The notes under the pieces were generated by a model. It was not told the origin of the DNA, ran no database searches, and saw only the letters and a list, made by a program, of their open reading frames with translations. From Neiella marina (lineage in GTDB: Bacteria > Pseudomonadota > Gammaproteobacteria > Enterobacterales > Neiellaceae), in NCBI RefSeq assembly GCF_002165625.1, contig NZ_NGNS01000018.1, forward strand, positions 1 to 64,000: a stretch of 64,000 bases of DNA, written 5' to 3'. Shown here one piece after another: positions 7,906 to 17,857 of the stretch. The position numbers and the translations under genes were made by a program. Numbering within the stretch: the stretch's first letter is position 1; each line of letters starts with the position of its first letter.

Positions 7906-10413
7906 ATGTTTTCAAACTACCTAGTGACAGCGTGGCGAAACATCGTTAAAAACGGCGTTTTCTCGGCGATCAATATTATCGGCTTGGCAGTTGCTCTGAT
8001 GAGTTGCATCTTGATCATGTTATTTGTTCGTGAAGAGTCAGGTTATGACCAATGGCTAACTGATAGTGACCGATTGGTGCGTATCCACACGGCTTATACC
8101 ATGCCTGGGCAACCCCCTTTTTATACCGTCCGTTCTGCCGGGCGGATGATGGAAGCGCTGAGAGACTTTGCTGCCAATGAAGTGAGCACAGGTGTTCGTC
8201 TTATTCAATGGGGGACCACGGTTCAACATCAAGGCACGGGTTACGCTGAAGAACTATATATGGTTGATCCGACGTTTTTTGATGTCTTTGATTTGCCCTT
8301 CGAGCATGGCGACCCGGCAACATCATTCAGCAAGCCGATGGATCTGGTGATCTCACAACAAATGGCGTTGAAGTTTTTTGGTCGAACCGATGTCATTGGT
8401 GAAACCATTACGTTTTGCTGCCATCAATCGCAACCCTATGTGGCGACTATTACTGGGGTGCTAAAAGATAGTGGTAAGCCATCGCACTTGAATCCTAATT
8501 TTGTCTTTTATCTCAATCCGGCATTATTCCAGAATGACACCAACGTTCTGCACACTTGGACTAGCGTCAATGTTTATACCTACTTCAAGTTGAACGCCGG
8601 AGTCAGCCCGGAACAATTTCAGCAACGAATCGACTTCTGGCTCAATAATGAAAGTCCACTGATCGACATGGCCAAGCGATTTCTTGGTGAAGCGGGCAAC
8701 GGATTGGCGGTGACCGATGTGCTAAACCTCAAGGTCATGCCGGTGGCGGATCTTCATCTCAAGGCAAAATTGGACTCAGGCACCATGGGTGACCTGACGC
8801 CAATGGGCGATCAGCAAATGATTAATACCTTTAGTCTGGTTGCCATACTGGTATTGGTGATTGCCTGTATCAACTTTATGAATCTAGCAACAGCTAAGGC
8901 ATCGAAACGGGCCAAAGAAGTGGCGATGCGCAAGGTACTGGGAGCGTCACGAACACAAGTGGCAGTGCAATTTTTAAGTGAAGCTATTGCTCTGGTGCTG
9001 ATTGCCATGTTGGTGGCAATTGCTGCGGCGGAGCTGGCGTTACCGTTTTACAACGACATTATCGGTAAACAGCTGGAACTGGCGTTGTTCCGCGATCTCA
9101 ATTTATTGCTCAGTTTGGTTGCTATTGCTGTGATGGTGGGGTTACTCGCAGGATTGTATCCGGCAGTTTATCTGTCGCGCTTCCTTCCGGGCCATATCTT
9201 AAAGGCGAGCAAGAGTTCTGAGAGTGCTGGGTCGAGTAAACTGCGTAATAGCCTAGTGATTGGTCAATTTGCTACCTCGATTGTGCTGGTGGTGGCAACA
9301 TTGGTGGTCTACGGCCAAACCTTGTATTCCAATCATGTTGATGTCGGCTATCAGTATCACGACAAGCTTGTTCTGAACATCCGAGCAGCAAATGGCAATT
9401 TGGATAGTTTGAAGCATCAACTGCAAGCGTTGCCAGAAGTCAGCTCGGTGTCGTTTTCATCGGAGTCACCGACACAGGACAATGAAAACAACACCATGTT
9501 TACCCTAGTTGAGGCAAATCCCAGTGGTGAAAAAGTGGATGGTCAAATCCTCAACTACTACCACATGGATTATCAGTTCTTCGACAGTTATGGCATTCAG
9601 CCCTTAGCCGGCCGCGTGTTTAGTGAAGAATTTGGCGCTGATGCTTTGTCGCAGTTGGCTGAAGGCTCTCATGACTTGGGGCACGGCAGCGTCATTCTTA
9701 ATGTCACCGCTGCCAAAAAATTCGGTTTCTCCGCTCCGGCTCAAGCGGTGGGGAAAACGTTGCACTCTGACCAACGTCACCTCAAGGTCATCGGTGTGAT
9801 CCCAGATATTCACTTCCGCTCAGTGAAATTTGGTATCCGGGCGTCCGTGTACATGGTCGATCCGGCTCGGTACGCGGTTGCAAATATTGGTTTTGATACC
9901 GCTGATGTGCCGGCGTTGCTGACAAAAATACAAACTATCTGGGATGCCAATGTCACCATGCAGCCGATGACTTTGGAATTCTTGTCAGAAATGATGGCCG
10001 CGCAATATCAAGACGAAGCCACCACCGCCGAGTTGTTCTTGGCATTCTCGGTATTGGCAATCATCATCGCCTGTTTGGGGCTCTATGGTTTATCGGCTTA
10101 TACCGTAGAGCGACGGACTAAAGAAATCGGTGTTCGCAAAGTCATGGGAGCGAGTGTCACAGATGTGATTCGCTTACTCATTTGGCAGTTTTCAAAACCG
10201 GTGATGCAAGCAAACTTGATTGCTTGGCCCATTGCTATTTACTTGATGCTCGATTGGTTGAGCCATTTTCCATACCGTATTGAACAATGGTACTTGCTAC
10301 CAATCTGTGCCGCCGTTGGCCTGTTGTCGTTGTCTATCGCTTGGATAACGGTTGCTGGCAATGCCGCGCGCGTTGCCAGACGCAATCCGATTCGGGCATT
10401 ACGTTACGAATAG
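7906..10413 (+). CDS. FtsX-type ABC permease with two MacB-PCD/FtsX units
   Basis: An 835-aa permease. Residues 1-50 hold the first membrane helix (NGVFSAINIIGLAVALMSCILIMLF), then a ~240-residue periplasmic MacB-PCD domain, then three helices of FtsX type (about 305-425). A second helix (LVIGQFATSIVLVVATLVVY), a second periplasmic domain and a last FtsX triple (about 705-835) follow. So it is an internally duplicated 8-helix permease in which one polypeptide supplies both halves. The motifs before each FtsX unit (RAKEVAMRKVLGAS and RTKEIGVRKVMGAS) repeat and mark the ATPase coupling helices. This layout is common in MacAB-like systems of gammaproteobacteria and Bacteroidetes. The substrate is unknown. 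Confidence 0.92.
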   Translation: MFSNYLVTAWRNIVKNGVFSAINIIGLAVALMSCILIMLFVREESGYDQWLTDSDRLVRIHTAYTMPGQPPFYTVRSAGRMMEALRDFAANEVSTGVRLIQWGTTVQHQGTGYAEELYMVDPTFFDVFDLPFEHGDPATSFSKPMDLVISQQMALKFFGRTDVIGETITFCCHQSQPYVATITGVLKDSGKPSHLNPNFVFYLNPALFQNDTNVLHTWTSVNVYTYFKLNAGVSPEQFQQRIDFWLNNESPLIDMAKRFLGEAGNGLAVTDVLNLKVMPVADLHLKAKLDSGTMGDLTPMGDQQMINTFSLVAILVLVIACINFMNLATAKASKRAKEVAMRKVLGASRTQVAVQFLSEAIALVLIAMLVAIAAAELALPFYNDIIGKQLELALFRDLNLLLSLVAIAVMVGLLAGLYPAVYLSRFLPGHILKASKSSESAGSSKLRNSLVIGQFATSIVLVVATLVVYGQTLYSNHVDVGYQYHDKLVLNIRAANGNLDSLKHQLQALPEVSSVSFSSESPTQDNENNTMFTLVEANPSGEKVDGQILNYYHMDYQFFDSYGIQPLAGRVFSEEFGADALSQLAEGSHDLGHGSVILNVTAAKKFGFSAPAQAVGKTLHSDQRHLKVIGVIPDIHFRSVKFGIRASVYMVDPARYAVANIGFDTADVPALLTKIQTIWDANVTMQPMTLEFLSEMMAAQYQDEATTAELFLAFSVLAIIIACLGLYGLSAYTVERRTKEIGVRKVMGASVTDVIRLLIWQFSKPVMQANLIAWPIAIYLMLDWLSHFPYRIEQWYLLPICAAVGLLSLSIAWITVAGNAARVARRNPIRALRYE

Positions 10414-10439
10414 CTGCACCAATTGCTAGTGCCGTGATT

Positions 10440-10466
10440 GTCAGCTCGCAACACCTGCGAGCTGAC
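10440..10466. terminator. Perfect inverted repeat after efflux operon
   Basis: An 11-bp perfect stem (GTCAGCTCGCA / TGCGAGCTGAC) with a 5-base loop sits 26 bp after the permease stop. It lacks a good T-run (TGCATTTC follows), so it is a weak intrinsic terminator or an RNA-stabilising hairpin. Confidence 0.5.
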
Positions 10467-10651
10467 TGCATTTCACGGTAAATAATTGCGCTCACAGACA
10501 ACTCTTGTTACCAAATAGATCTGCTGCAGATAACTGCCTGAGCCTAACATACGGTTTGGCTCACTAAAGAATAATCCTGGTGGTGACGCCAAGCTGCTAA
10601 TAACCGACTAAATTAAAAACGAAATATAATTATCAGGGACTTGATCAATTA

Positions 10652-13600
10652 ATGAATAAACTATCGCTCGTCGCTGTTCTGGCGACAGTATCTGCATGTT
10701 CCACTGCTGATGCACCTGACGCCAATTGGTACCGAAACGCCGCTATTTCGCCTGATGGCCAAAGCATTCTGTTTTCTGCTAAAGGCGACATCTATCAGGT
10801 GCCTGTTGCTGGCGGTAAAGCAACGCCCTTAATCTCAGATGCTGGTTGGGATGGTCATCCAGTTTGGTCTCACGATGGCAAGTCTGTGGCGTTTGCCAGC
10901 AACCGTAATGGTAGCTTGGATGTTTACCTGTTAGATCTGGCTGACAAGCAGACCAAACGCCTGACTTATCATAGTGCCAATGATGTGCCGACCGATTTTA
11001 CTGCGGACAATAGTCAAGTGTTGTTTAGCTCCGGCCGTATGCCAGCCGCCAGTTCATCTGGTTTTCCGACGACGAGCATGCAGCAACTGTATTCGATTGA
11101 TATCAGCGGCGGTACGCCGACCATGGTATTGACGACGCCCGCGTTGGAAGCGCAAGTGGCGCCGGACGGGAGAACCATTGCTTACATGGATAACAAAGGC
11201 TATGAAAATGGTCAGCGAAAACACGATGTGTCAGCTTTTGCGCGAGATATCTGGCGCTACGATGTTAAGTCTGGCAAGCATACCCAATTGACGACATTCG
11301 CCGGTGGTGATAGCTCGCCGGTTTGGTCGAAAGATGGCACTACCTTGTATTTTTTGAGTGAGCAGGGCGATAGTAATTTCAATGTCTGGCAGATGGATGC
11401 CAACGGCGGTTCACAAAAACAGCTATCAAATTTCAATACCAATCCAGTGCGCTCGTTGAGTGTGTCCGATAACGGTATGCTGGCTTACAGTTGGCATGGC
11501 AATTTGTATACCCAACTGCCAGATCAAGAGCCGCAACGACTTGATGTTTCGTTGCTTGCCGCTAAGTCCAGCCTCGCCGAACAAACAATCGATATCGCTG
11601 GTAAGGCGAGCACTTTTGCGGTCTCACCAAGTGGTAAGGAAGTTGCGTTTGTTGCCCGTGGTGAGTTGTTTGTTGCCTCGGTTGAATATGGTACTACGGT
11701 CCGTTTGACCGACACCCCAGAACAAGAGCGCACCATCAGTTGGTTCCCAGACGGCCGAGGCATTGCTTATTCAGCTGAAACTGACGGCGCCTGGGGCATA
11801 TACAAAATTGCCATCGCTGATGACGACGAACCTTATTTTTTTGCTGCCACCAAGTTTGATACCAGTACGGTACTCAAAGGGGAAGTCGACATCTTCCAAC
11901 CATTGGTATCGCCCGATGGTGAAAAGCTCGCGTATTTGCACAAGCGAGATGAAATTCGAGTGCTAGATCTGGCATCAGGAAAGAGCAATACCGTGTTTGC
12001 TGGCAAATACAATTACAGTTACTCCGATGGCGATATTGGCTTTGATTGGTCGCCAGATAGCCAATGGCTTGCTGCCAGTTACGTATCGCGCGGTTTGTAT
12101 TTCTACACTGATATTGGCATAGCGCCAGCAGATGGCAGCAAGCCGCCGGTTGATGTCTCTTTATCTGGTTATGGCGAGTACTTGCCCGATTGGATCAGCG
12201 CAGATTTACTGCTATTCGTTTCTGATCAGTATGGCGAAAGAGCTCACGGCAGTTGGGGTGGGGAAGCTGATGTTATGGGGCTGTTCCTTACTCAGGATGG
12301 CTTTGAGCGTCACCATATGTCGAAAGAGGAGCGGGAGCTATTGGCCGAAGCTCAAGAACAGGCGGAGAAAGACAACAAAGACCAGCAAGAGGAAGAGTCT
12401 AAAGAGCAAGATAGCGACCAGGCTGAGCCAATCAAAATCGACTGGCAGGATATGGATGAGCGGGTCGTTCGGCTGACCAAGCATTCATCAGAGTTGGGTA
12501 GCTTTGTTATGACGCCCAATATGGAGAAGCTCTACTACCTTGCCGAGTTCGAAAAAGGTTATGACCTTTGGGTACAAGACTACAAAGAGAATAGCACCAA
12601 ACTAGCACTTAAACTCGGTGCCTCAAGTGCATCGCTGGAGTTAAGCGATGACGGTGAGGTGGCAGTATTGTTAGCTGATGGCGCTCTGAGTAAGTTGACT
12701 CTTGGCAATTCAGTTGAACAATCGGCTATTGCGGCTTCTGGCTCAGTGGCGTTAAAAGCTGATGCGGAACGTCGTTATATGTTTGAGCATCTATGGCGTC
12801 AGACCGACGATAAGTTCTATCGCCCGACGATGCATGGCATTGACTGGGATGAGATGTACCGTCAATACCAGCCGAAAATCGCGGGGCTCAACAACAACAA
12901 GGACTTTGCTGATCTAACCAGCGAAATGCTTGGTGAGCTAAATGCATCACATACTGGCACTTACTTCCGTTCGAATGTAGCAGCTGCAGCGACAACACCT
13001 TCAATTGGCGCTTTGTTAGCCATGGTGCCGGGCAAAGACGGCCTGACCGTTGAGGAAATTCTGCCACACAGTCCACTCGGTAAATATGCTGATCAGCTAA
13101 CAGCTGGGGTGTTATTGACGGCCGTGGATGGTCAGCCGGTGAATCGTCAAAACAATCTCGCCAAAGCGCTTAATGGTAAAACCGGTCAACGGACACGCAT
13201 GACATTTAACAATGGCAAAGACTCGTTTGACCTAGTGATTCGGCCAAAGTCGCTAGCCGATGAATCTGCCGCCATGTACAAGCGTTGGGTCGATAGCCGC
13301 CGAGCGCTGGTGGAGAAGGAATCTGGTGGCAAACTAGCTTATGTACACATCCCGCAAATGAACGACAGTGCTTATCGTCAAGTCCACAAGGAGCTGTTTG
13401 GCCGTGGCTTTGATAAGCAAGGCGTGGTGATTGACACCCGTTTCAATGCTGGCGGCTGGCTAACTGATGATCTAGTGACTCTGTTTAGCGGTAATGAATA
13501 CAGCCAAATGGTTGCGCGCGGTATTACATCAAAAGGTAATTCTATGAGGCGTTGGACCAAGCCGTCAGTGCTGTTGGTCAATGAAGGTAATTACTCTGAT

Positions 13601-13879
13601 GGCAATTGCTTCCCTAATGGTTATCGTGATAACAACATTGGCCCCATCGTTGGTATGCCGGTGCCAGGCACTTGTACTGCGGTGTGGTGGGAGTGGCTGC
13701 AATCAGGGGACTTAGTGTTTGGCATTCCGCAGCTCGGCGTGGCTCGAATGGACGGCGAATTCATGGAAAACGTCCAAATTGAACCTGATGTATTGGTCAA
13801 TAACAGCAAAGAAGCAACGCTTCGCGGTGATGACCCGCAACTTGAGCGTTCAGTGAAAGAGCTGCTAAAACTGAAATAA
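10652..13879 (+). CDS. Tricorn-like S41 peptidase lipoprotein
   Basis: A 1075-aa exported protein. The N-terminus is a lipoprotein signal (lipobox VSAC, Cys about 16). Residues 25-570 contain PD40/TolB-type beta-propeller repeats (SPDGQSILF, SHDGKSVAF, SPDSQWLAA). A low-complexity acidic E/Q/K stretch (about 560-600) precedes a second propeller-like part, then a tricorn C1-like helical domain (about 700-760), a PDZ domain (about 775-870) and an S41 protease core. The nucleophile is probably the Ser in NEGNYSDG. The overall plan matches bacterial tricorn protease homologues, except that lipid anchoring is predicted. It likely degrades peptides in the periplasm. It stands alone, with a terminator after it. 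Confidence 0.88.
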   Translation: MNKLSLVAVLATVSACSTADAPDANWYRNAAISPDGQSILFSAKGDIYQVPVAGGKATPLISDAGWDGHPVWSHDGKSVAFASNRNGSLDVYLLDLADKQTKRLTYHSANDVPTDFTADNSQVLFSSGRMPAASSSGFPTTSMQQLYSIDISGGTPTMVLTTPALEAQVAPDGRTIAYMDNKGYENGQRKHDVSAFARDIWRYDVKSGKHTQLTTFAGGDSSPVWSKDGTTLYFLSEQGDSNFNVWQMDANGGSQKQLSNFNTNPVRSLSVSDNGMLAYSWHGNLYTQLPDQEPQRLDVSLLAAKSSLAEQTIDIAGKASTFAVSPSGKEVAFVARGELFVASVEYGTTVRLTDTPEQERTISWFPDGRGIAYSAETDGAWGIYKIAIADDDEPYFFAATKFDTSTVLKGEVDIFQPLVSPDGEKLAYLHKRDEIRVLDLASGKSNTVFAGKYNYSYSDGDIGFDWSPDSQWLAASYVSRGLYFYTDIGIAPADGSKPPVDVSLSGYGEYLPDWISADLLLFVSDQYGERAHGSWGGEADVMGLFLTQDGFERHHMSKEERELLAEAQEQAEKDNKDQQEEESKEQDSDQAEPIKIDWQDMDERVVRLTKHSSELGSFVMTPNMEKLYYLAEFEKGYDLWVQDYKENSTKLALKLGASSASLELSDDGEVAVLLADGALSKLTLGNSVEQSAIAASGSVALKADAERRYMFEHLWRQTDDKFYRPTMHGIDWDEMYRQYQPKIAGLNNNKDFADLTSEMLGELNASHTGTYFRSNVAAAATTPSIGALLAMVPGKDGLTVEEILPHSPLGKYADQLTAGVLLTAVDGQPVNRQNNLAKALNGKTGQRTRMTFNNGKDSFDLVIRPKSLADESAAMYKRWVDSRRALVEKESGGKLAYVHIPQMNDSAYRQVHKELFGRGFDKQGVVIDTRFNAGGWLTDDLVTLFSGNEYSQMVARGITSKGNSMRRWTKPSVLLVNEGNYSDGNCFPNGYRDNNIGPIVGMPVPGTCTAVWWEWLQSGDLVFGIPQLGVARMDGEFMENVQIEPDVLVNNSKEATLRGDDPQLERSVKELLKLK

Positions 13880-13895
13880 ATCAATGTTCCTATGT

Positions 13896-13925
13896 AAAAA
13901 GCCCCCTGAGTTGGGGGCTTTTAAT
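13896..13925. terminator. Bidirectional intrinsic terminator
   Basis: An AAAAGCCCCC / GGGGGCTTTT stem with a short TGAGTT loop and flanking A and T runs lies between the convergent protease and iron-transport genes. It can end transcription in both directions. Confidence 0.9.
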
Positions 13926-13960
13926 CAACATCGGTCCATCATTTACATCGATTATTCAGT

Positions 13961-15013
13961 TCAAAGCCCGCGGTCGAATAGGGTAGTTTGCTGTTGCTTA
14001 ATGACGATGGGGATCGACTGCTCAATCTCCGCCGCTAAGTCCGTCGCAAGATGAATGAACAAATGATGGTCGTCCTCAAGCCGAACTTGATAGCGCTGGT
14101 AGTTTCCACAATAGGTCTGGCTGACAACCGGCAGACTGATGTGGCTGCTCGGATCATATTGAATGTCTTCGGCGCGGATCAGGACACTAACCTCGCTATT
14201 GCCTGCTAACTGTTTGCTAGGCAAAGGCAGCGTACCCAAAGCGGTTTCGATTGCTGTTGCTGTTACTTTGCCCGCGATGAGTTGACCACTACCAATAAAT
14301 CGGGCAACAAAAGCGCTGGCGGGGCATCGGTATATTTGCTGTGGCGTATCATATTGATGAACTTGGCCGTCATTCATCACCGCAACACGGTCTGCAAGCG
14401 CAAACGCCTCGTGTTGATCATGGGTCACGATTAAGCTGGTGATCCCTTCGTGTTTGAGGATTTGCCGCAACTCAGGCACCAAGGTTGATTTCAAATGGCT
14501 ATCAAATCCGGAAAACGGCTCATCAAGTAACAATAGTTTAGGTTTGGGTGCCAGTGCTCTGGCAAGGGCTACTCGCTGTTGCTGACCACCGGACAGAGCG
14601 GAGGGGTATTGTTCGGCCTTGGCAGTCAAGCCGATTAGTTCGAGCAACTGTTGCAGTCGTTGTTGTTGCTGTTGTTTTGGTTGTTGATAGAGGCCAAAGC
14701 AGATGTTTTCAGCCACTGTAAGGTGGGGAAACAAGGCTAAGTCTTGGAATACCATACCGATTTGACGTTGCTCTGGGGCAATTACGTTGCGCTTGGATGA
14801 CAACTCTTTGCCTGCCATCGATATGGTGCCGCTATCAGGTTTGATAAGACCTGCGATTAGTTTTAACAGTGTCGATTTACCACAACCACTTGGCCCTAGG
14901 AGACAATTTATTTCCCCCGTCAGCTGATTCAGGCTGATGCAATCTAATACCTGTTGTTGCTTAAATCGCAGTCGTACCTGATTTAATTCAAGCATTGCGT
15001 TTGCTTGATTCAT
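13961..15013 (-). CDS. fbpC: Iron(III) ABC transporter ATPase
   Basis: A 350-aa ATPase of the FbpC/PotA type. Walker A (GPSGCGKST, about 38-46), signature LSGGQQQR, Walker B (LLLLDEPFSGFD) and H-loop (VTHDQ) are intact. A ~110-residue C-terminal TOBE-like regulatory region follows. The adjacent two-domain permease and the periplasmic iron-binding protein assign it to ferric iron import. Its start overlaps the permease stop by 4 bp (ATGA). A short glutamine-rich stretch (KQQQQQ) in the helical subdomain is encoded by a CAA/CAG run and is probably neutral. Confidence 0.9.
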   Translation of the reverse strand: MNQANAMLELNQVRLRFKQQQVLDCISLNQLTGEINCLLGPSGCGKSTLLKLIAGLIKPDSGTISMAGKELSSKRNVIAPEQRQIGMVFQDLALFPHLTVAENICFGLYQQPKQQQQQRLQQLLELIGLTAKAEQYPSALSGGQQQRVALARALAPKPKLLLLDEPFSGFDSHLKSTLVPELRQILKHEGITSLIVTHDQHEAFALADRVAVMNDGQVHQYDTPQQIYRCPASAFVARFIGSGQLIAGKVTATAIETALGTLPLPSKQLAGNSEVSVLIRAEDIQYDPSSHISLPVVSQTYCGNYQRYQVRLEDDHHLFIHLATDLAAEIEQSIPIVIKQQQTTLFDRGL

Positions 15014-16632
15014 GACCGTCCTCCACCAATACTACGATTTAAAACTAGCACCGGAATTATACCGGCAAGCACCATGACAATCGCTGATGGACCCGCATCA
15101 TAAAGCCGTTCGTCGGAAGCCATTTCGTAAGCTCTGACCGACAAGGTATTGAAGTTAAATGGCCGCAAAATCAAGGTCGCTGGTAATTCTTTAATGACAT
15201 CAACGAATACAATCAGTGCTGCGGTCAAGACACTTGGCCGCAGCAGTGGTATGTGAATTTGTCTGATTACCTGCCAAGGTGTGCGCCCCAATAAGCGGGC
15301 AGAATCATCAATGTGAGGTTTGATGGTGGCCATGCCACTACTAATTGAACCGACCGCAACCGTCATAAATCGAACAGCGAAAGCAAACAGTAACGCCACC
15401 AATGTACCAGAAACCCAAAGGCCACTATCGACCCCAAGCAACTGACTGAGCCCCTCGACCAAACTGTGATCAACAGCGGTCAGAAGTGATATCACGCCAA
15501 TGGCGACAATGGTGCCAGGCAATGCGTAACCAATAGATGCGATTTGCACGGTTAGCTTGACCCACCAGCTAGGTTGCAACCTTACCGCATAACACAATAT
15601 CAAGGCGATACAGACGGTCAAAATTGCAGCCAAAGAAGCCAGTACCGTGGAGTTGATTGCCAGTTCAACAAAACTCGCTTGTTGCCATTCGTCACTTTCA
15701 ACGCCCCACAAAATTAGCGTCAGTACAGGAATGAAAAAGCCCAATAACGGCGGTACTAAACAGCATATTTGGGCCAGCGGCTGACGCCAACCACTTATCA
15801 ACAGAGGCGTTGATTGCTGTTTGCTATCCTCTAGCGCATGAAATGCCATGCCCTTACGAGATTGTTTTTCCAAGCCATATAGCACCAGTACCACCACCAG
15901 CAGCACCATGGCTAATTGCGCGGTGGCTGACTCATCACCAAAGCCGTAATAGGTTCGAAAGATCCCGGTGGTAAAGGTGGCAATGCCAAAGTACTGAACG
16001 GTGCCATAGTCCGACATGGTCTCCATCAGCGCCAACAACACGCCAGCAGCGATTGCAGGCCGAGCGAGCGGCAATGCGACTTTGAAGATGTTTCTCGAAA
16101 AAGGCGAACCCAGTGTTCGAGCGACGGCATTGAGCTGATGGCGCTGCTGCAAGAACGCTGAGCGAGCAAGCAAATAAACATAAGGGTACAGTACCAGCGA
16201 TAACACACAAACGGCGCCGCCGAGGGAGTGAATGTCAACGAACCAGTAATCACCATAAGACAGTTCAAACTGCTGCCGTATCCATCGTTGGATTGGACCA
16301 GAGTCGTTTAATAGCCCGCTGTAGACGTAGGCAACAATGTAAGCAGGCATTGCCATTGGCAGAATAATTAGCCAACTTATTGTCTTGCGAAAAGGGAAAT
16401 CACAGCAGGCACATAGCCAAGCACTGGGAACGCCCAACAGTAGGGTACCTATGGTCACCCCAACCATTAAGCCAATTGAATTACCGAGGTAGTCACCCAA
16501 CACGGTTTGGTATAGGTGGCCCCAAACCTCACTCGACGAACTCAGAGCCAAGTAAATGATGAACAGTGTTGGCATTGCCAAGATTGCGGCAATGCCAAAC
16601 GAACCGAGCGATAGAGCGGAAAATCGCCTCAT
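15010..16632 (-). CDS. fbpB: Iron(III) ABC transporter permease, two-domain
   Basis: A 540-aa inner-membrane protein with about 12 hydrophobic helices in two homologous halves. Each half has the EAA-type loop of binding-protein-dependent permeases, seen as ARTLGSPFSRNIFKVALPLARPAI in the first and ARLLGRTPWQVIRQIHIPLLRP in the second. Fusion of both halves in one chain is normal for FbpB/HitB/SfuB. It lies 19 bp after the binding-protein gene and overlaps the ATPase gene. Confidence 0.91.
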   Translation of the reverse strand: MRRFSALSLGSFGIAAILAMPTLFIIYLALSSSSEVWGHLYQTVLGDYLGNSIGLMVGVTIGTLLLGVPSAWLCACCDFPFRKTISWLIILPMAMPAYIVAYVYSGLLNDSGPIQRWIRQQFELSYGDYWFVDIHSLGGAVCVLSLVLYPYVYLLARSAFLQQRHQLNAVARTLGSPFSRNIFKVALPLARPAIAAGVLLALMETMSDYGTVQYFGIATFTTGIFRTYYGFGDESATAQLAMVLLVVVLVLYGLEKQSRKGMAFHALEDSKQQSTPLLISGWRQPLAQICCLVPPLLGFFIPVLTLILWGVESDEWQQASFVELAINSTVLASLAAILTVCIALILCYAVRLQPSWWVKLTVQIASIGYALPGTIVAIGVISLLTAVDHSLVEGLSQLLGVDSGLWVSGTLVALLFAFAVRFMTVAVGSISSGMATIKPHIDDSARLLGRTPWQVIRQIHIPLLRPSVLTAALIVFVDVIKELPATLILRPFNFNTLSVRAYEMASDERLYDAGPSAIVMVLAGIIPVLVLNRSIGGGRS

Positions 16633-16651
16633 GATACTGATTGCTAAGTTG

Positions 16652-17671
16652 CTATTTCCAGCCAGCCTTGTCCATCAATCGAACGGCTTGCTGATTGCGC
16701 TCTCCAAGCTTACTCAGGTTAACTGCGTCTGCCTTAAACTGCCCCCAAGATTGCAGTGTCGCCGATGGCGCTGCATCGTTAACAACAGGATACTCATTAT
16801 TCACTTGCGAGTACCAGGCTTGTGATTCAGCAGTAAGCATGAACTCAATCAGTTTGACCGCTTCGGTTTTGTTGCGAGCTGACTGAGTGATACCAATGCC
16901 GCTGATATTGACGTGGGTGCCGCGATCATCTTGATTGGGCCAGAATACAGCTAGCGCATTCACCACTTGTTGATCGGCTGGCTTGTCACTATTCGCCAAG
17001 CGGCCAAAGTAGTAGGTGTTAGCAATGGCAATGTTACAAACGCCAGCGGTCGCTGCTCGTAGCTGGTCGGTATCGCCACCGACAGGAGAACGGGCCATGT
17101 TGGCCACTAAGCCTTTGGCAAAAGCCATCGTTGCTTGGTCGCCCTCAGCTTCCAACATGGATGCAATGAGCGACTGGTTGTAGATATTGCTCGATGAGCG
17201 AATACAGATTTGGCCCTGCCATTTTGGATCGGCAAGGTTTTCGTAGCTTGATAGCTGCGCCGGATCAACTTTGCCTTTGACGTAGAAAATCGGTCGCGCA
17301 CGCATGGTTAACCCCAGCCATTGACCATCTTCATCGCGGTACTTAGCTGGCACCGACTGAGTCACAATATCCGAGCCGTGAGGCTGCAACAGTTGTTGCG
17401 CTTTGGCCCGGTAAAGGCGCCCGACATCGGCAGTGACCAACACGTCGGCAGGTGATTTTTTGCCTTCCTTTCGCAGCCTTGAAATCAATGCATCGTCTTT
17501 GCCTGTGATCAGATTGACTTGGATACCTGTTTGTTCGCTAAAACGATCCAATAAGGGTTTAATCAATGCTTCTTTGCGCGACGAGTAGACATTGACTTGC
17601 TCGGCAAACGCCGAACTGGCAATCAAGCTAGCGAGACAAAGTGATAGCATTGAGGCAAATTTGGTTTTCAT
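16652..17671 (-). CDS. fbpA: Periplasmic iron(III)-binding protein
   Basis: A 339-aa extracytoplasmic solute-binding protein with a Sec signal (residues 1-23, ending SSAFA). The mature start VNVYSSRKEALIKPLLDRF is typical of FbpA/FutA. Adjacent tyrosines (NTYYFGRL, about residue 220) supply the paired Tyr iron ligands of the family, and the upstream tyrosine in VNVYSSR is another usual ligand. It is the first gene of the fbpABC operon, which fits high expression of the binding protein. Confidence 0.92.
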   Translation of the reverse strand: MKTKFASMLSLCLASLIASSAFAEQVNVYSSRKEALIKPLLDRFSEQTGIQVNLITGKDDALISRLRKEGKKSPADVLVTADVGRLYRAKAQQLLQPHGSDIVTQSVPAKYRDEDGQWLGLTMRARPIFYVKGKVDPAQLSSYENLADPKWQGQICIRSSSNIYNQSLIASMLEAEGDQATMAFAKGLVANMARSPVGGDTDQLRAATAGVCNIAIANTYYFGRLANSDKPADQQVVNALAVFWPNQDDRGTHVNISGIGITQSARNKTEAVKLIEFMLTAESQAWYSQVNNEYPVVNDAAPSATLQSWGQFKADAVNLSKLGERNQQAVRLMDKAGWK

Positions 17672-17831
17672 AAATGTTCCCTAACAACAGTTCGTTCTGT
17701 AATGACAAACCGACAGACCGCGATGTCAGCAGTAGACCGCATCATGGCGCGTTTGTTCGATAGCTTCTGCAAAACGGTGGGGCGGTTGCAGAAATGATTT
17801 CGCTAGTCATCTGGCAGATAATGAGCTATAC

Positions 17832-17850
17832 GCAAATGAGAATCAATACA
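17832..17850. promoter_or_regulatory. Possible Fur box
   Basis: GCAAATGAGAATCAATACA resembles the Fur consensus (core AATGAGAATCA-T). It lies about 160 bp upstream of fbpA, just after the LysR gene stop. That is farther than usual for direct repression, so the assignment is tentative. Confidence 0.45.
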
Positions 17851-17857
17851 CTGTGAC

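Noticed and set aside
14650-14695. CAA/CAG-rich run as a variable repeat in fbpC
   Set aside because: It encodes a mixed Gln-rich helix without a regular unit that would suggest slippage.
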